Assembly: GCF_014201095.1 (NCBI RefSeq)
Contig: NZ_JACHDN010000001.1
Location: 186,001 to 250,000, forward strand
DNA from: Cellulomonas hominis
GTDB taxonomy: Bacteria > Actinomycetota > Actinomycetes > Actinomycetales > Cellulomonadaceae
Reading direction: 5' to 3'
Length of the DNA: 64,000 nucleotides
Shown: piece by piece, positions 17,502 to 27,664 of the stretch
How positions within the stretch are numbered: position 1 is the stretch's first letter
Layout: each line of letters begins with the position of its first letter
Position numbers and translations under genes: made by a program
Notes under the pieces: generated by a model
What the model saw: the letters and a program-made list of their open reading frames with translations, nothing else
What the model was told of the DNA's origin: nothing
Database searches by the model: none

Positions 17502-19124
17502 GTGCCCGACACCTCCCCCGTCGCCGACGACCTGCTGCCCGAGCCGGTGGCCCGCACCCTGCCCGGGCTGGTCCCCGGGCTCGGCCCCGACGGGCGGCCC
17601 CGTCCCGACGCCCCGCTCGTCGCGGTCACCGGCGTCACGGGCTACGTCGGCGGGCGGCTGGTCCCCGAGCTGCTCGCGGCGGGCTACCGGGTGCGGGCGA
17701 TCGCCCGCCGCCCGGAGCGGCTGCGCGGCCGGCCCTGGTACGACGCGGTCGAGGTCGCGCAGGCCGACGCCGGCGACTCCGGGCAGATCCGCGACGCCCT
17801 GGACGGGGTGGCCGTCGCGTACTACCTCATCCACTCCCTCGGCAGCGGTCGGCGGTTCGAGCAGCGCGACCGGGCGACCGCGCTGACGTTCGGGCGTGCG
17901 GCGCGGGAGGCCGGCGTCGGGCGGATCGTCTACCTCGGAGGGCTCGCCCCGGACGTCGAGGAGCTGTCCCCGCACCTGGCGTCGCGGCGGGAGGTCGGGG
18001 ACATCCTGCTCGCGTCCGGCGTCCCGACGACGGTGCTGCGCGCCGCGGTGATCCTCGGGTCCGGGTCCGCGTCGTTCGAGATGATGCGGTACCTCACCGA
18101 GCGGCTGCCCGCGATGACCGTGCCCCGCTGGGTCGACGACCGCATCCAGCCGATCGCCGTGCGGGACGTGCTGCGCTACCTGGTCGGCTCGGCCGCGATG
18201 CCGCCGGACGTCAGCCGGGCCTTCGACATCGGCGGCCCCGAGGTGCTCACGTACCGCGACATGATGCAGCGGTACGCCGCCGTCGCCGGGCTGCCGCGGC
18301 GGGTGATCGTCGGCGTCGGTGTGCTCACCCCGCGGCTGTCCAGCCTGTGGGTCGGGCTCGTGACGCCGGTCCCGTCGGGGCTCGCGCGGCCGCTCGTCGA
18401 GTCGCTGGTGCACGAGGTGGTGTGCGGCGAGCACGACGTCGCCGAGCACGTGCCCGACCCGCCCGGCGGGCTGATCGGCTTCGACCGGGCCGTGCGCCTC
18501 GCGCTCGCGCGGGTCCGGGAGGCCGACGTGACGACCCGGTGGTCGTCGGCGAGCCTGCCCGGCGTGCCCAGCGACCCGCTGCCCTCCGACCCCGACTGGG
18601 CCGGCGGCTCCCTCTACGTGGACGAGCGCCGGACCACCGTCGACGCCTCCCCCGCGGCGCTGTGGCGGGTCCTCGAGGCGGTCGGGGGTGAGCGCGGCTG
18701 GTACTCCTGGTCGCTCGCGTGGCGGGTGCGCGGGCTCGCGGACCGGCTGGTCGGTGGCCCGGGCCTGCGCCGCGGGCGGCGGGACCCGGGCCGGTTGGTC
18801 GTGGACGACGCCGTCGACTTCTGGCGCGTCGAGGAGGTCGACCCGGGGCGGCTGCTGCGGCTCCGGGCCGAGATGCGGGTGCCCGGGCTGGCGTGGCTGG
18901 AGCTGCGTGTCGAGCCCGACGACGACGGCGCCGACCCCGGCTCCGACCGGTGGACGAGCGCGCCGACCACGTTCGCGCAGCGTGCGGTGTTCCACCCGCA
19001 CGGGCTGCTCGGGCAGCTCTACTGGTGGTCGGTGTACCCGTTCCACGGCGTGGTGTTCGGCGGGATGCAGCGGAACATCGCCCGCGCGGCCGAGACCGCG
19101 GAGCGCGCCCGCAGGGACCGCTGA
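17502..19124 (+). CDS. SDR-family NAD(P)-binding protein fused to DUF2867
   Basis: Two-domain protein of 540 residues. Residues 1-330 form an atypical extended SDR/NmrA-like Rossmann domain with GVTGYVGGRLVPELL, YYLIHSLGSG and a GGPEVLTYRDMM region. Residues 340-540 form a DUF2867/SRPBCC-like ligand-binding domain starting near WAGGSLYVDERR. This fusion is a known actinobacterial and proteobacterial architecture, often annotated as an NAD(P)H-binding oxidoreductase of unknown substrate. GTG 17502 is the start; GACACT lies 6 nt before it. Confidence 0.88.
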   Translation: MPDTSPVADDLLPEPVARTLPGLVPGLGPDGRPRPDAPLVAVTGVTGYVGGRLVPELLAAGYRVRAIARRPERLRGRPWYDAVEVAQADAGDSGQIRDALDGVAVAYYLIHSLGSGRRFEQRDRATALTFGRAAREAGVGRIVYLGGLAPDVEELSPHLASRREVGDILLASGVPTTVLRAAVILGSGSASFEMMRYLTERLPAMTVPRWVDDRIQPIAVRDVLRYLVGSAAMPPDVSRAFDIGGPEVLTYRDMMQRYAAVAGLPRRVIVGVGVLTPRLSSLWVGLVTPVPSGLARPLVESLVHEVVCGEHDVAEHVPDPPGGLIGFDRAVRLALARVREADVTTRWSSASLPGVPSDPLPSDPDWAGGSLYVDERRTTVDASPAALWRVLEAVGGERGWYSWSLAWRVRGLADRLVGGPGLRRGRRDPGRLVVDDAVDFWRVEEVDPGRLLRLRAEMRVPGLAWLELRVEPDDDGADPGSDRWTSAPTTFAQRAVFHPHGLLGQLYWWSVYPFHGVVFGGMQRNIARAAETAERARRDR

Positions 19125-19181
19125 CCGGCGCCCGCCCGCCGCGCGCTGTCGCCCGTGCTTTGGATCCCCTGCGCCCGGGGG

Positions 19182-19685
19182 TCAGCGTCCGCGGCGGCGG
19201 AAGACCGGCGGGGACTCCACGTACGGCAGCCACGCGGCGCGCTCGACGTCCCCGATGCGGCGCGGCGACCCGCTCGCCGGGTCGACCAGGACCAGCGTGG
19301 TCACCGCCCGGGCGTACGGGCCGGCGGCGTCGGTCGCCGCGGGGTCGCCGTCGTGCACCTCGTAGCAGACGTCGATGCTCGCGCCGCCGAGGTGCCCGAT
19401 CCACATGTCGACCACCACCGGCGTCCGCCGGTACCCGAGGGGCCGCAGGTACTCGACCTCCTGCCGGGCGACCAGCGTCGCGGTGGCCGCACCCGGGCCG
19501 GCGTCCAGCACGGCGGTGGGCCACGCGGGACGGTCGGGCGCGGTGGGCCCCGGCGCCGGCGCAGGGTGCGCCCAGAACGCCTCGATCCGCGCCTCCTCGA
19601 GCAGCCGGAGCAGCTCGACGTTGTTCACGTGCCCGTACGCGTCCATGTCGGACCACCGCAGCTGGACCGGCACCTGCAGCCTCAT
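19182..19685 (-). CDS. 4HBT acyl-CoA thioesterase
   Basis: Single-hotdog thioesterase of 167 residues. The signature RWSDMDAYGHVNNVELLRLLEEARIE contains the catalytic aspartate of the 4-hydroxybenzoyl-CoA thioesterase family. The ATG at 19685 has GGAGGAC 6 nt upstream. It is the last gene of the minus-strand run that includes GTPases A1 and B1, 96 nt after A1. Substrate not determinable. Confidence 0.9.
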   Translation of the reverse strand: MRLQVPVQLRWSDMDAYGHVNNVELLRLLEEARIEAFWAHPAPAPGPTAPDRPAWPTAVLDAGPGAATATLVARQEVEYLRPLGYRRTPVVVDMWIGHLGGASIDVCYEVHDGDPAATDAAGPYARAVTTLVLVDPASGSPRRIGDVERAAWLPYVESPPVFRRRGR

Positions 19686-19781
19686 CCGTCCTCCGTCCGT
19701 CGCCGAGCCCCGACCGGGCTCCCCGAGCATCCTGCACCCGCGGCGACGGGACGCGGGCGTCGGCGGCCCGTCGCGTCCGTC

Positions 19782-21362
19782 TCACCGCCGCCGGTCGCCC
19801 GCGGCGCGGCGCGCCTGCTCGCGGCAGGTCGCGAGGTCGGCGAGCACCGCCTCCGCGGGTCCGGTGACCCGCTCACGGGCGACCGCCGCGACCGCCGCGT
19901 GCAGCCGGGCCCGGGCCCGCCGCGCGCGCCGCCGCGCCACGAGCCGCGCGACCAGCCCGGCGAGCAGCGCGAGCACGAGCCCGGCGAGCAGCCCGCCGCC
20001 GAGCAGCGCCGTCGGCACGGGGAACGGCCCCCACTCGGGCGTCCGCGGCTCCGGGAGCCGCAGGTAGGCGAGGACCGCGAGCACGCCGAGCCACAGCGCC
20101 CCTGCGACCGCCGCCCCGAGCAGCACGTACTGCACGAGCCCCAGCCCGCGGGCCCAGCCCGGGGCGCGCTCCGCGAGCAGCGGCGTCCCGGCGACCGCCC
20201 GGTCCAGGTCGTCGCCGAGGTCCGGCGCACCCACCGCCGAACGGACCGCGAGCGCCCACGCGTCCGGCGCGCCCGCGGTCGTCGCGTCCACCGACCGCCG
20301 GACCGCCGTCGCCGCGGCCGCCCGGGTGGCCGGCCCGGGGACGGGCAGGGACGTGCGCTCGACCGCCGCGCGCGCCTCGCCGTCCAGGTGCAGGCGGCGC
20401 AGCGGATCGGGGCGCAGACGCTGGAGCCAGCGGACCGGGGGCCAGCCGGCGGAGGCGGTCGCTCGGCGGACGGACGCCCGGCGCACGGCGTCCACGACGA
20501 GCGGGACCCCGGCGGCGTCCGCGAGGGCCGCGGTGAGCGCACCGTCGTCGGCGGGCCGCCCGCGTCGGCGCGGCGCACCCTCCCCGCACGCCTCCAGCAC
20601 CCGGCGCGCCGCGACCTCGACGTCCGCGGTCAGCCGGCGGTTCGCCGCCTCCCGGCGGGCCGCCGCGGCGTCGAGCAGCGCGCGCAGGTCCGGCAGCCCG
20701 TCGCCCGTGCGCGCCGACACGGCCAGCGCCCGCACCGGCCCGAGCCCGTCCTCGGCGGCCAGCCGGCGCAGGTCGCCGAGCACCGCATCCGTCTCCGCCC
20801 GGTCCAGCCGGTCGGCCTGGTTGAGTACGAGGACCAGCACGTCGGCGTGCCGGGCCAGCGGCCGCAGGTACCGCTCGTGCAGCGCGGCGTCGGCGTACTT
20901 CTGCGGGTCGACCACCCAGACCAGCAGGTCCACGCGGGCGATGAGGTGCTCCGCGCGGACCCGGTGCTCCCGCACGACCGAGTCGTGGTCGGGCAGGTCG
21001 AGCAGCACCAGGCCGCCGCGACCCGGCTCGTCGGGCAGCGCGTGCCGCTGCCGGACCCCGAGCCAGTCCAGCAGCGGCTCCGCCCCGGCGCCCCGCACCA
21101 CGGCCAGCGCCTCACCGGTGGTCGGCCGCTGCACGCCCGCGCGCGCGACCTCCCGGCCGACCAGGGCGTTGAGCAGCGACGACTTCCCGGATCCGGTCGC
21201 GCCGGCCAGGGCGACGACGGTGTGCTCCGCCGAGAGCGCCACCCGCTCGCCGGCCCGCGCGACGACGGCGCGCCCGTCCGCCACGACGTCGGCCGGCAGG
21301 CGGCCCTCCCCCGCGTCGAGCGCCGCGGCGAGGGCGGCGACGCGGTCCGCGAGCGCGGTCAT
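19782..21362 (-). CDS. membrane-associated P-loop GTPase A1 (YfjP/Era-like, DLP partner)
   Basis: GTPase of 526 residues. The N-terminal G domain has G1 GATGSGKSSLLNAL, G3 LLDLPDHDS and G4 NQAD. The C-terminal half carries hydrophobic segments at about residues 415-440 and 455-485, each compatible with a membrane helix, and ends in an Arg-rich tail. The ATG at 21362 overlaps the TGA of gene B1 by 4 nt (ATGA), so translation is coupled. It is paralogous to A2 at 26153, with the same RPTT, WVVDPQKYADAALH and NQ(A/V)D signatures. Adjacent dynamin-like pairs are known in Streptomyces (DynA/DynB) for septation; a similar role is inference. Confidence 0.88.
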   Translation of the reverse strand: MTALADRVAALAAALDAGEGRLPADVVADGRAVVARAGERVALSAEHTVVALAGATGSGKSSLLNALVGREVARAGVQRPTTGEALAVVRGAGAEPLLDWLGVRQRHALPDEPGRGGLVLLDLPDHDSVVREHRVRAEHLIARVDLLVWVVDPQKYADAALHERYLRPLARHADVLVLVLNQADRLDRAETDAVLGDLRRLAAEDGLGPVRALAVSARTGDGLPDLRALLDAAAARREAANRRLTADVEVAARRVLEACGEGAPRRRGRPADDGALTAALADAAGVPLVVDAVRRASVRRATASAGWPPVRWLQRLRPDPLRRLHLDGEARAAVERTSLPVPGPATRAAAATAVRRSVDATTAGAPDAWALAVRSAVGAPDLGDDLDRAVAGTPLLAERAPGWARGLGLVQYVLLGAAVAGALWLGVLAVLAYLRLPEPRTPEWGPFPVPTALLGGGLLAGLVLALLAGLVARLVARRRARRARARLHAAVAAVARERVTGPAEAVLADLATCREQARRAAGDRRR

Positions 21363-23260
21363 CCGGCGTCCGCCCCGCCGAGCAGCCGGCGCCAGAACCC
21401 CGGGCGCCGCGGTGCCGGGGGCGCGTCCTCCGGCGGCGGGGCGGCGTCGGCGCCCCGCAGGCGGTGCGGTGCGGCCGCGGGGCGGTCGTCCTGCGACCCG
21501 GTCCCGCGCGCCGCCCGCTCCGTCCCCGAGGCGGCGCGCGCGGCGTCCGTCACGGCCCGCAGCGCGTCGCCCGCCGTCAGGCCGAGCGCGTCGAGCTGCG
21601 CCGTGTACCGGTCGGCCTCGCCCGCGAGCACCGCGCGGACGCGCTCGTCCAGCCGTTCGCGCGCCGTCGCCGTCAGCCGGCGCACCGCGTCGTCGCCGAA
21701 CACCGCCTCCAGCAGCTTCTGCGCCACGACGGCAGTGCCGCCGGCGATGCCCACCTCGATGCCGGTCAGCCCGCCCGTCGAGGCGAACGCCAGGACCATG
21801 AGGCTCACCCCGAGCGCGTTCACGCCGAACGACAGCGCCCGCGCCGTCCCGCGCCGCTCCGCGCCCTGCTCGCGCACCAGCTCGAGCACGTCCGCCTGCC
21901 AGGCCCGCACCTGCCCGTCGACCTCGGCCCGCAGCGCGGCGGACGCCCGGGACAGGTCGAGGTCCGGCAGCAGCCCCGCGCCCGCGGGGTCCCCGCGCCA
22001 CGCCGCGTGCGTGCGCTCCGCCGCCCCGTCCGCGGCGTCGAGCACCACGGCCGCGAGCCCGTGCGCGATCGCCTGCTCGACCGGCGGCACCGGCGCGGGA
22101 CGGCCGCGCAGGAACCCGGTGACGGCGTCCCGCACCCGCCCGACGCGCCGCTCGACCGCGCGCACCAGGTCGCCCGTCCCGACGAACTCCTGCCACCTCG
22201 CCAGCACCTCGCCGCGCAGCAGGGCGCCGTCCGAGGTCGCGGCGGCCACCTGCGCCCGCGCGTCCCCGTAGGCCCGGTCGACGGCGGCCCGCAGCCGGGC
22301 GCCCGCCGCGACCTGCTCGTCCGCCGCGTCCGCGAGGCGCGCCGCCCGCCGGACCAGGTCGTCCACCGCGCCGTCCCTGGTCAGCACCGCGACCGACCGG
22401 CGCGCCGCCGCGTCCCCACCCAGGTCCGACAGCCACGCCGCCACCGGCCCGACCGCCGCCTCGGGCAGCATCCCGCCGTCGTCCAGCCCCTCCGGCACGG
22501 CGAACAGCGGCGCGTCCACGAGCCCGTCCGAGTCGAGCATCCGGCGCAGGTCCGCGACCGCCGCCTCGGACCCCGGGTCCACCCGGTCGACGACCAGCGC
22601 CACCTGGGCGTGCCGCTCGGCCGCGCCGTGCAGCAGGTCCCAGGGCACCGCGTCCGCGTACCGGGCGGCCGTCGTGACGAACAGCCACAGGTCCGCAGCG
22701 GCGAGCAGCTGCGCGGCGAGCCGGCGGTTCGCGACCTCCACCGAGTCGACGTCGGGGGCGTCGAGCAGCGCCAGCCCGCGGGGCAGTGCCTCGCTGGGGA
22801 CCAGCCGCAGGGCGGCGGCGCCGTCGTCCCCGGACTCGGCCACCCCCGGGGCCGCACCGGTGACCCGGGCCATCCCCGGGAGCACCCGGTCCCCCGTGAA
22901 CCACCGGGCGTCGAGCGGGTGGTGCACGAGCACGGGCGAGCGGGTCGTCGGCCGCAGCACGCCCGGGACGCTGACCCGCTCGCCGAGCAGGGAGTTCAGC
23001 AGGGTCGACTTCCCCGCCCCGGTCGAGCCGCCGACCACGACGAGCAGCGGGGCCCCCTCGGCGCGCAGGCGCGGGAGGAGGTAGTCGTCGAGCTGCGCGA
23101 CGGCGGCGGCCCGGTCCGCGCGGGCGTCGGCGGCACCGGGGACGTCCAGCGGGAGCGGGAGGTCACCGAGGCGCAGGTGCAGGCGCTCGAGCGCGTCGAC
23201 CAGGGCGGCGGTCGCGACCGTCGGCGGCGCGGGGTCCGCGGGGGGCGTCGGGTCGGCCAT
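21359..23260 (-). CDS. dynamin-like GTPase B1
   Basis: Dynamin-family protein of 633 residues. The G domain has G1 [16 protein letters not shown]2-like RPTTRSPVLVHH and G3 LLDAPDVDS. A long helical stalk follows, and a hydrophobic hairpin lies at about residues 500-545 (FGVNALGVSLMVLAF...GIAGGTAVVAQKLLEAVFG), the usual membrane paddle position. The ATG at 23260 follows CAGACT by 6 nt, a leaderless-type promoter. It overlaps A1 by 4 nt. Paralogue of B2 at 27661. Confidence 0.88.
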   Translation of the reverse strand: MADPTPPADPAPPTVATAALVDALERLHLRLGDLPLPLDVPGAADARADRAAAVAQLDDYLLPRLRAEGAPLLVVVGGSTGAGKSTLLNSLLGERVSVPGVLRPTTRSPVLVHHPLDARWFTGDRVLPGMARVTGAAPGVAESGDDGAAALRLVPSEALPRGLALLDAPDVDSVEVANRRLAAQLLAAADLWLFVTTAARYADAVPWDLLHGAAERHAQVALVVDRVDPGSEAAVADLRRMLDSDGLVDAPLFAVPEGLDDGGMLPEAAVGPVAAWLSDLGGDAAARRSVAVLTRDGAVDDLVRRAARLADAADEQVAAGARLRAAVDRAYGDARAQVAAATSDGALLRGEVLARWQEFVGTGDLVRAVERRVGRVRDAVTGFLRGRPAPVPPVEQAIAHGLAAVVLDAADGAAERTHAAWRGDPAGAGLLPDLDLSRASAALRAEVDGQVRAWQADVLELVREQGAERRGTARALSFGVNALGVSLMVLAFASTGGLTGIEVGIAGGTAVVAQKLLEAVFGDDAVRRLTATARERLDERVRAVLAGEADRYTAQLDALGLTAGDALRAVTDAARAASGTERAARGTGSQDDRPAAAPHRLRGADAAPPPEDAPPAPRRPGFWRRLLGGADAG

Positions 23261-23377
23261 GGGGCCAGTCTGCCGGTCCGCCCGCCGGGACGCCCGGCCG
23301 TCGGGCGAGCGAGCCGCTGCGCTGACGCGCAGGCCCGCGCGCGCCGTCAGGCCCGCACGCCGAGTGGCCCGCACGTC

Positions 23378-23431
23378 GAGAGGAGGCTTCTGCTGCGACA
23401 CGCCGGGCGTGTCGGGCAGAACCCTCCACTC
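23378..23431. repeat. 54-bp intergenic palindrome, copy 3
   Basis: Left arm GAGAGGAGGCTTCTGC, core CGACACGCCGGGCGTGTCGG, right arm GCAGAACCCTCCACTC. Located between ettA (ends 23547) and B1 (starts 23260), both on the minus strand, so it is not restricted to convergent gene ends. An extra CGAGTGG fragment lies just left at 23361. Confidence 0.9.
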
Positions 23432-23498
23432 GGCGACGGCCCCGCGCCCAGGGGACCCCCGTCGCCCATGGGTCCACCGCCCGCCCCCGGACGCACGA

Positions 23499-23533
23499 CG
23501 GCGGCGGGCACCCTCCTCGGGCGCCCGCCGCCG
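23499..23533 (-). terminator. terminator of ettA
   Basis: Perfect 11-bp arms CGGCGGCGGGC (23499-23509) and complement (23523-23533), directly downstream of the ettA stop. Confidence 0.8.
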
Positions 23534-23546
23534 GCGGTGGTGCGCG

Positions 23547-25229
<1,683 letters not shown>

Positions 25230-25446
25230 TGGCTCTTCGTCCGCCTCGGTGCTCGTCGGGTGCTCAGGTGGTGCGCGTCGCGTCGCGTCCGCGCGGGGGC
25301 GGGCGGTCGGGCGGGGTGCCGGGCGACGTCGCGGTCCCCCAGCCTAGGCGATCCGCGCGCTGGGGACACGGCCCCCGCGACCACCCCGCCCGCCGGCGCG
25401 CGGGCACGTCCTCGCGCGCCCCGCCCGCACCCCGCCCGCGGGCGGC

Positions 25447-25983
25447 TCAGGTCCCGGTCGCCGGCTCGTCGTCCAGCACCGTCGCCCCGCTGAGGTCGAC
25501 CGGCGCCGCGAGCCGCAGCCCCTCGCCGGCGCCCGCCTCCGCGTCCGCCGCCCGCCCGTCCGCCGCGCCGCCCGCCGCGCCCGCCGCGTGGCTCCCCGCC
25601 TGGCCCCCGTCGTGCACCGTCCGCATGAAGTCGGTCCGCCCGCGCCCCAGGTCGTGCCCGACGGCCTCGGCGACGAGCTCGGCGGTCGTGCGGGTGTGCC
25701 CCTCGGGCGAGGTCCAGTCGTCGAGCCGGAGCCGCCCGTGCACGACGACGGGGTCGCCCCGCCGCACCGACGCGGCGACGTTGCTCGCCAGGCTCCGGAA
25801 CGCCTTGACCGTGAACCAGTTCGTCGGGGCGTCGACGTACGCGTCCTGCTCCCGGTCGTACACGCGCGGCGTGCTGGCGAGCCGGAACTTCGTGAACGGG
25901 ACCCGCCCCTCGTCGTTGACGTGCAGGGTGGGCTCGCTGCCCACCCAGCCGACCACCGTCAGGCTGAGCTCGTTGACCGCCAT
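25447..25983 (-). CDS. ssb: single-stranded DNA-binding protein, SsbB-like (no acidic tip)
   Basis: OB-fold SSB of 178 residues. The N-terminal 110 residues carry LTVVGWVGSEPTLHV, the F(T)KFRLAST strand, TNWFTVKAFRSLASNV and GDPVVVHGRLRL, typical of bacterial SSB. The tail is short and ends DDEPATGT rather than the DDxIPF tip that recruits repair proteins. That resembles Streptomyces SsbB, which acts in chromosome segregation, more than the essential SsbA. ATG 25983 has GAGGAGG upstream; the open frame before it is not SSB-like. It sits between GTPase A2 and ettA. Confidence 0.88.
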   Translation of the reverse strand: MAVNELSLTVVGWVGSEPTLHVNDEGRVPFTKFRLASTPRVYDREQDAYVDAPTNWFTVKAFRSLASNVAASVRRGDPVVVHGRLRLDDWTSPEGHTRTTAELVAEAVGHDLGRGRTDFMRTVHDGGQAGSHAAGAAGGAADGRAADAEAGAGEGLRLAAPVDLSGATVLDDEPATGT

Positions 25984-26152
25984 GCGTCCTCCTCGTCCGT
26001 GCCGGCGCCCGGACGGGCCGGCCGTGACGGGAACGCTGCCGCGTCGACCGGGGTCTGTGGGCCCGCGCACCGCCCGACCTGGGGACCACGCACGCCGTCG
26101 CCGCCTGTGGAGGAGTCGGTGACCCGTGATCACGCGGATCCTGGCCGCGGCC

Positions 26153-27664
26153 TCAGCCCTCGCGCGCCCCCGCGAGCAGCTCACGGACCCGCCGGTGCTC
26201 CGCGAGGACGGCGCGCGTCGGCGCGGCCAGGCAGCGCTCGGCCACCCCCTCGAGCGCCACGCGCCCGTCGCGCCGGACCCCCTCGGCCCGCCGCAGCGCC
26301 GCCGAGCGCCGGGCGCGCACCGCCAGCACCCCGCACAGCACCGCCAGCGCGGCGAGCACCACCGCGAGCGGCCACGCCGGGCGCAGCGCGTCGGCCACCC
26401 CGCCGCTGCCGAGCGCGAGCCCGGTGCCGATGGCCAGCGCGATCACCGCGGACACCGCGAGCACGAACGTCAGGGCGGACAGCGTCGCCGCGAGCCCCGA
26501 CCGCCGCGCCACGACCGCGACCCGGGACAGCGCCTCGTCGGCGTCCGCCCGGATCTCGTCGGTCCCCGCCAGCCCCGCGCGCACGGACTCCGCCCACCGG
26601 CGCGGCAGCCGCGCGGTCACGCTGTCGGCCCACTGCCCGCGCGCGAGCGCGACGGCGCCCGGCTGCACGGCGACGAACGACGGCACCGGGTCCTCGCTCC
26701 CGCGCACGACAGCGGCCACGGCGTCGGCGATCGCCGGGAGCCCGGCCGCCTGCGCGAGCGTGATCGCGACCGGGGTGACGTCCAGGGTCTCGTCGGCGGG
26801 CTCGGCGTCGGCGACCTCCGCCGACACCAGCCGCGCCGCGTCGGCGATCTCGGCGGACCCCCGGCGGGCGGCCAGGCTCTGCCGGGCGACCACGCGCGCC
26901 AGGGTGTCCCGCATCTCCGCGACGCCCTCGCCGGTCCGGGCGGAGGCGGTGCGGACCTCGACGCCCGCGAGCCCGTCCTCCACCAGCAGCCGCCCGAGGT
27001 CCGCGACCAGCGGCTCCCGCTGCTCCGCAGGCACGGTGTCCACCTGGTTGAGCACGACGATCATTGCGCCCTCGTGCCCGACGAGCCGGCGCAGGTACCC
27101 GGAGTGCAGGGCGTCGTCGGCGTACTTCTGCGGGTCGACGACCCAGACCAGCAGGTCGGCCATCGGCAGCAGCCGGTCCACCGCCGCGCGGTGCGCGGGC
27201 TCGATCGAGTCGTGGTCCGGCAGGTCGAGCAGCACGAGCCCGCGCAGCGGCGCCTCGGTCTCGCCGTCGAGGGCGCTCTCCCGCTCGATCCGCCGGTCCG
27301 GCTCGACCTCGAGCCAGTCGAGCAGCGCCTCGCCGCCGCTCCCCCAGACGCAGGCGGCGGCGTGCGCGGTCGTCGGCCGCTTGACCCCGACCTCGGCGAA
27401 GTCCAGGCCGCAGATCTCGTTGAACAGGCTCGACTTGCCCGACCCCGTCCCCCCGAGCAGCGCCACGACGGTGTGGTCGACCCCGAGCGCGAGCCGGGCC
27501 CGGACCTGGTCGCCGATCGCCCGGACGCGGGTGGCGGTCGCGGCGTCGATGCGGTCGCCGCCGACGGCGAGGGCCTCGTCCAGCCGGGCGAGCCGGCGGG
27601 TGAGCGCGGCGGTGTCGCTGCGCGGGTCGGCCTCGGACGCGGGGACCACGGGCTCGTCGGTCAT
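26153..27664 (-). CDS. membrane-associated P-loop GTPase A2 (paralogue of A1)
   Basis: GTPase of 503 residues with G1 GGTGSGKSSLFNEI, RPTTAHAAACVWG, G3 LLDLPDHDSIEP, WVVDPQKYADDALH and G4 NQVD. Two hydrophobic stretches at about residues 392-420 and 430-450 probably anchor it in the membrane. Same design as A1 but clearly diverged, so the duplication is old. ATG 27664 overlaps the stop of B2 by 4 nt. It is followed after 169 nt by ssb on the same strand. Confidence 0.88.
   Translation of the reverse strand: MTDEPVVPASEADPRSDTAALTRRLARLDEALAVGGDRIDAATATRVRAIGDQVRARLALGVDHTVVALLGGTGSGKSSLFNEICGLDFAEVGVKRPTTAHAAACVWGSGGEALLDWLEVEPDRRIERESALDGETEAPLRGLVLLDLPDHDSIEPAHRAAVDRLLPMADLLVWVVDPQKYADDALHSGYLRRLVGHEGAMIVVLNQVDTVPAEQREPLVADLGRLLVEDGLAGVEVRTASARTGEGVAEMRDTLARVVARQSLAARRGSAEIADAARLVSAEVADAEPADETLDVTPVAITLAQAAGLPAIADAVAAVVRGSEDPVPSFVAVQPGAVALARGQWADSVTARLPRRWAESVRAGLAGTDEIRADADEALSRVAVVARRSGLAATLSALTFVLAVSAVIALAIGTGLALGSGGVADALRPAWPLAVVLAALAVLCGVLAVRARRSAALRRAEGVRRDGRVALEGVAERCLAAPTRAVLAEHRRVRELLAGAREG

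Noticed and set aside
17502..19124. Start of the SDR-DUF2867 gene far upstream, at about 15705
   Set aside because: That part of the frame overlaps topoisomerase IB and the O-methyltransferase gene and has no SDR similarity; the conserved N-terminus begins just after GTG 17502.
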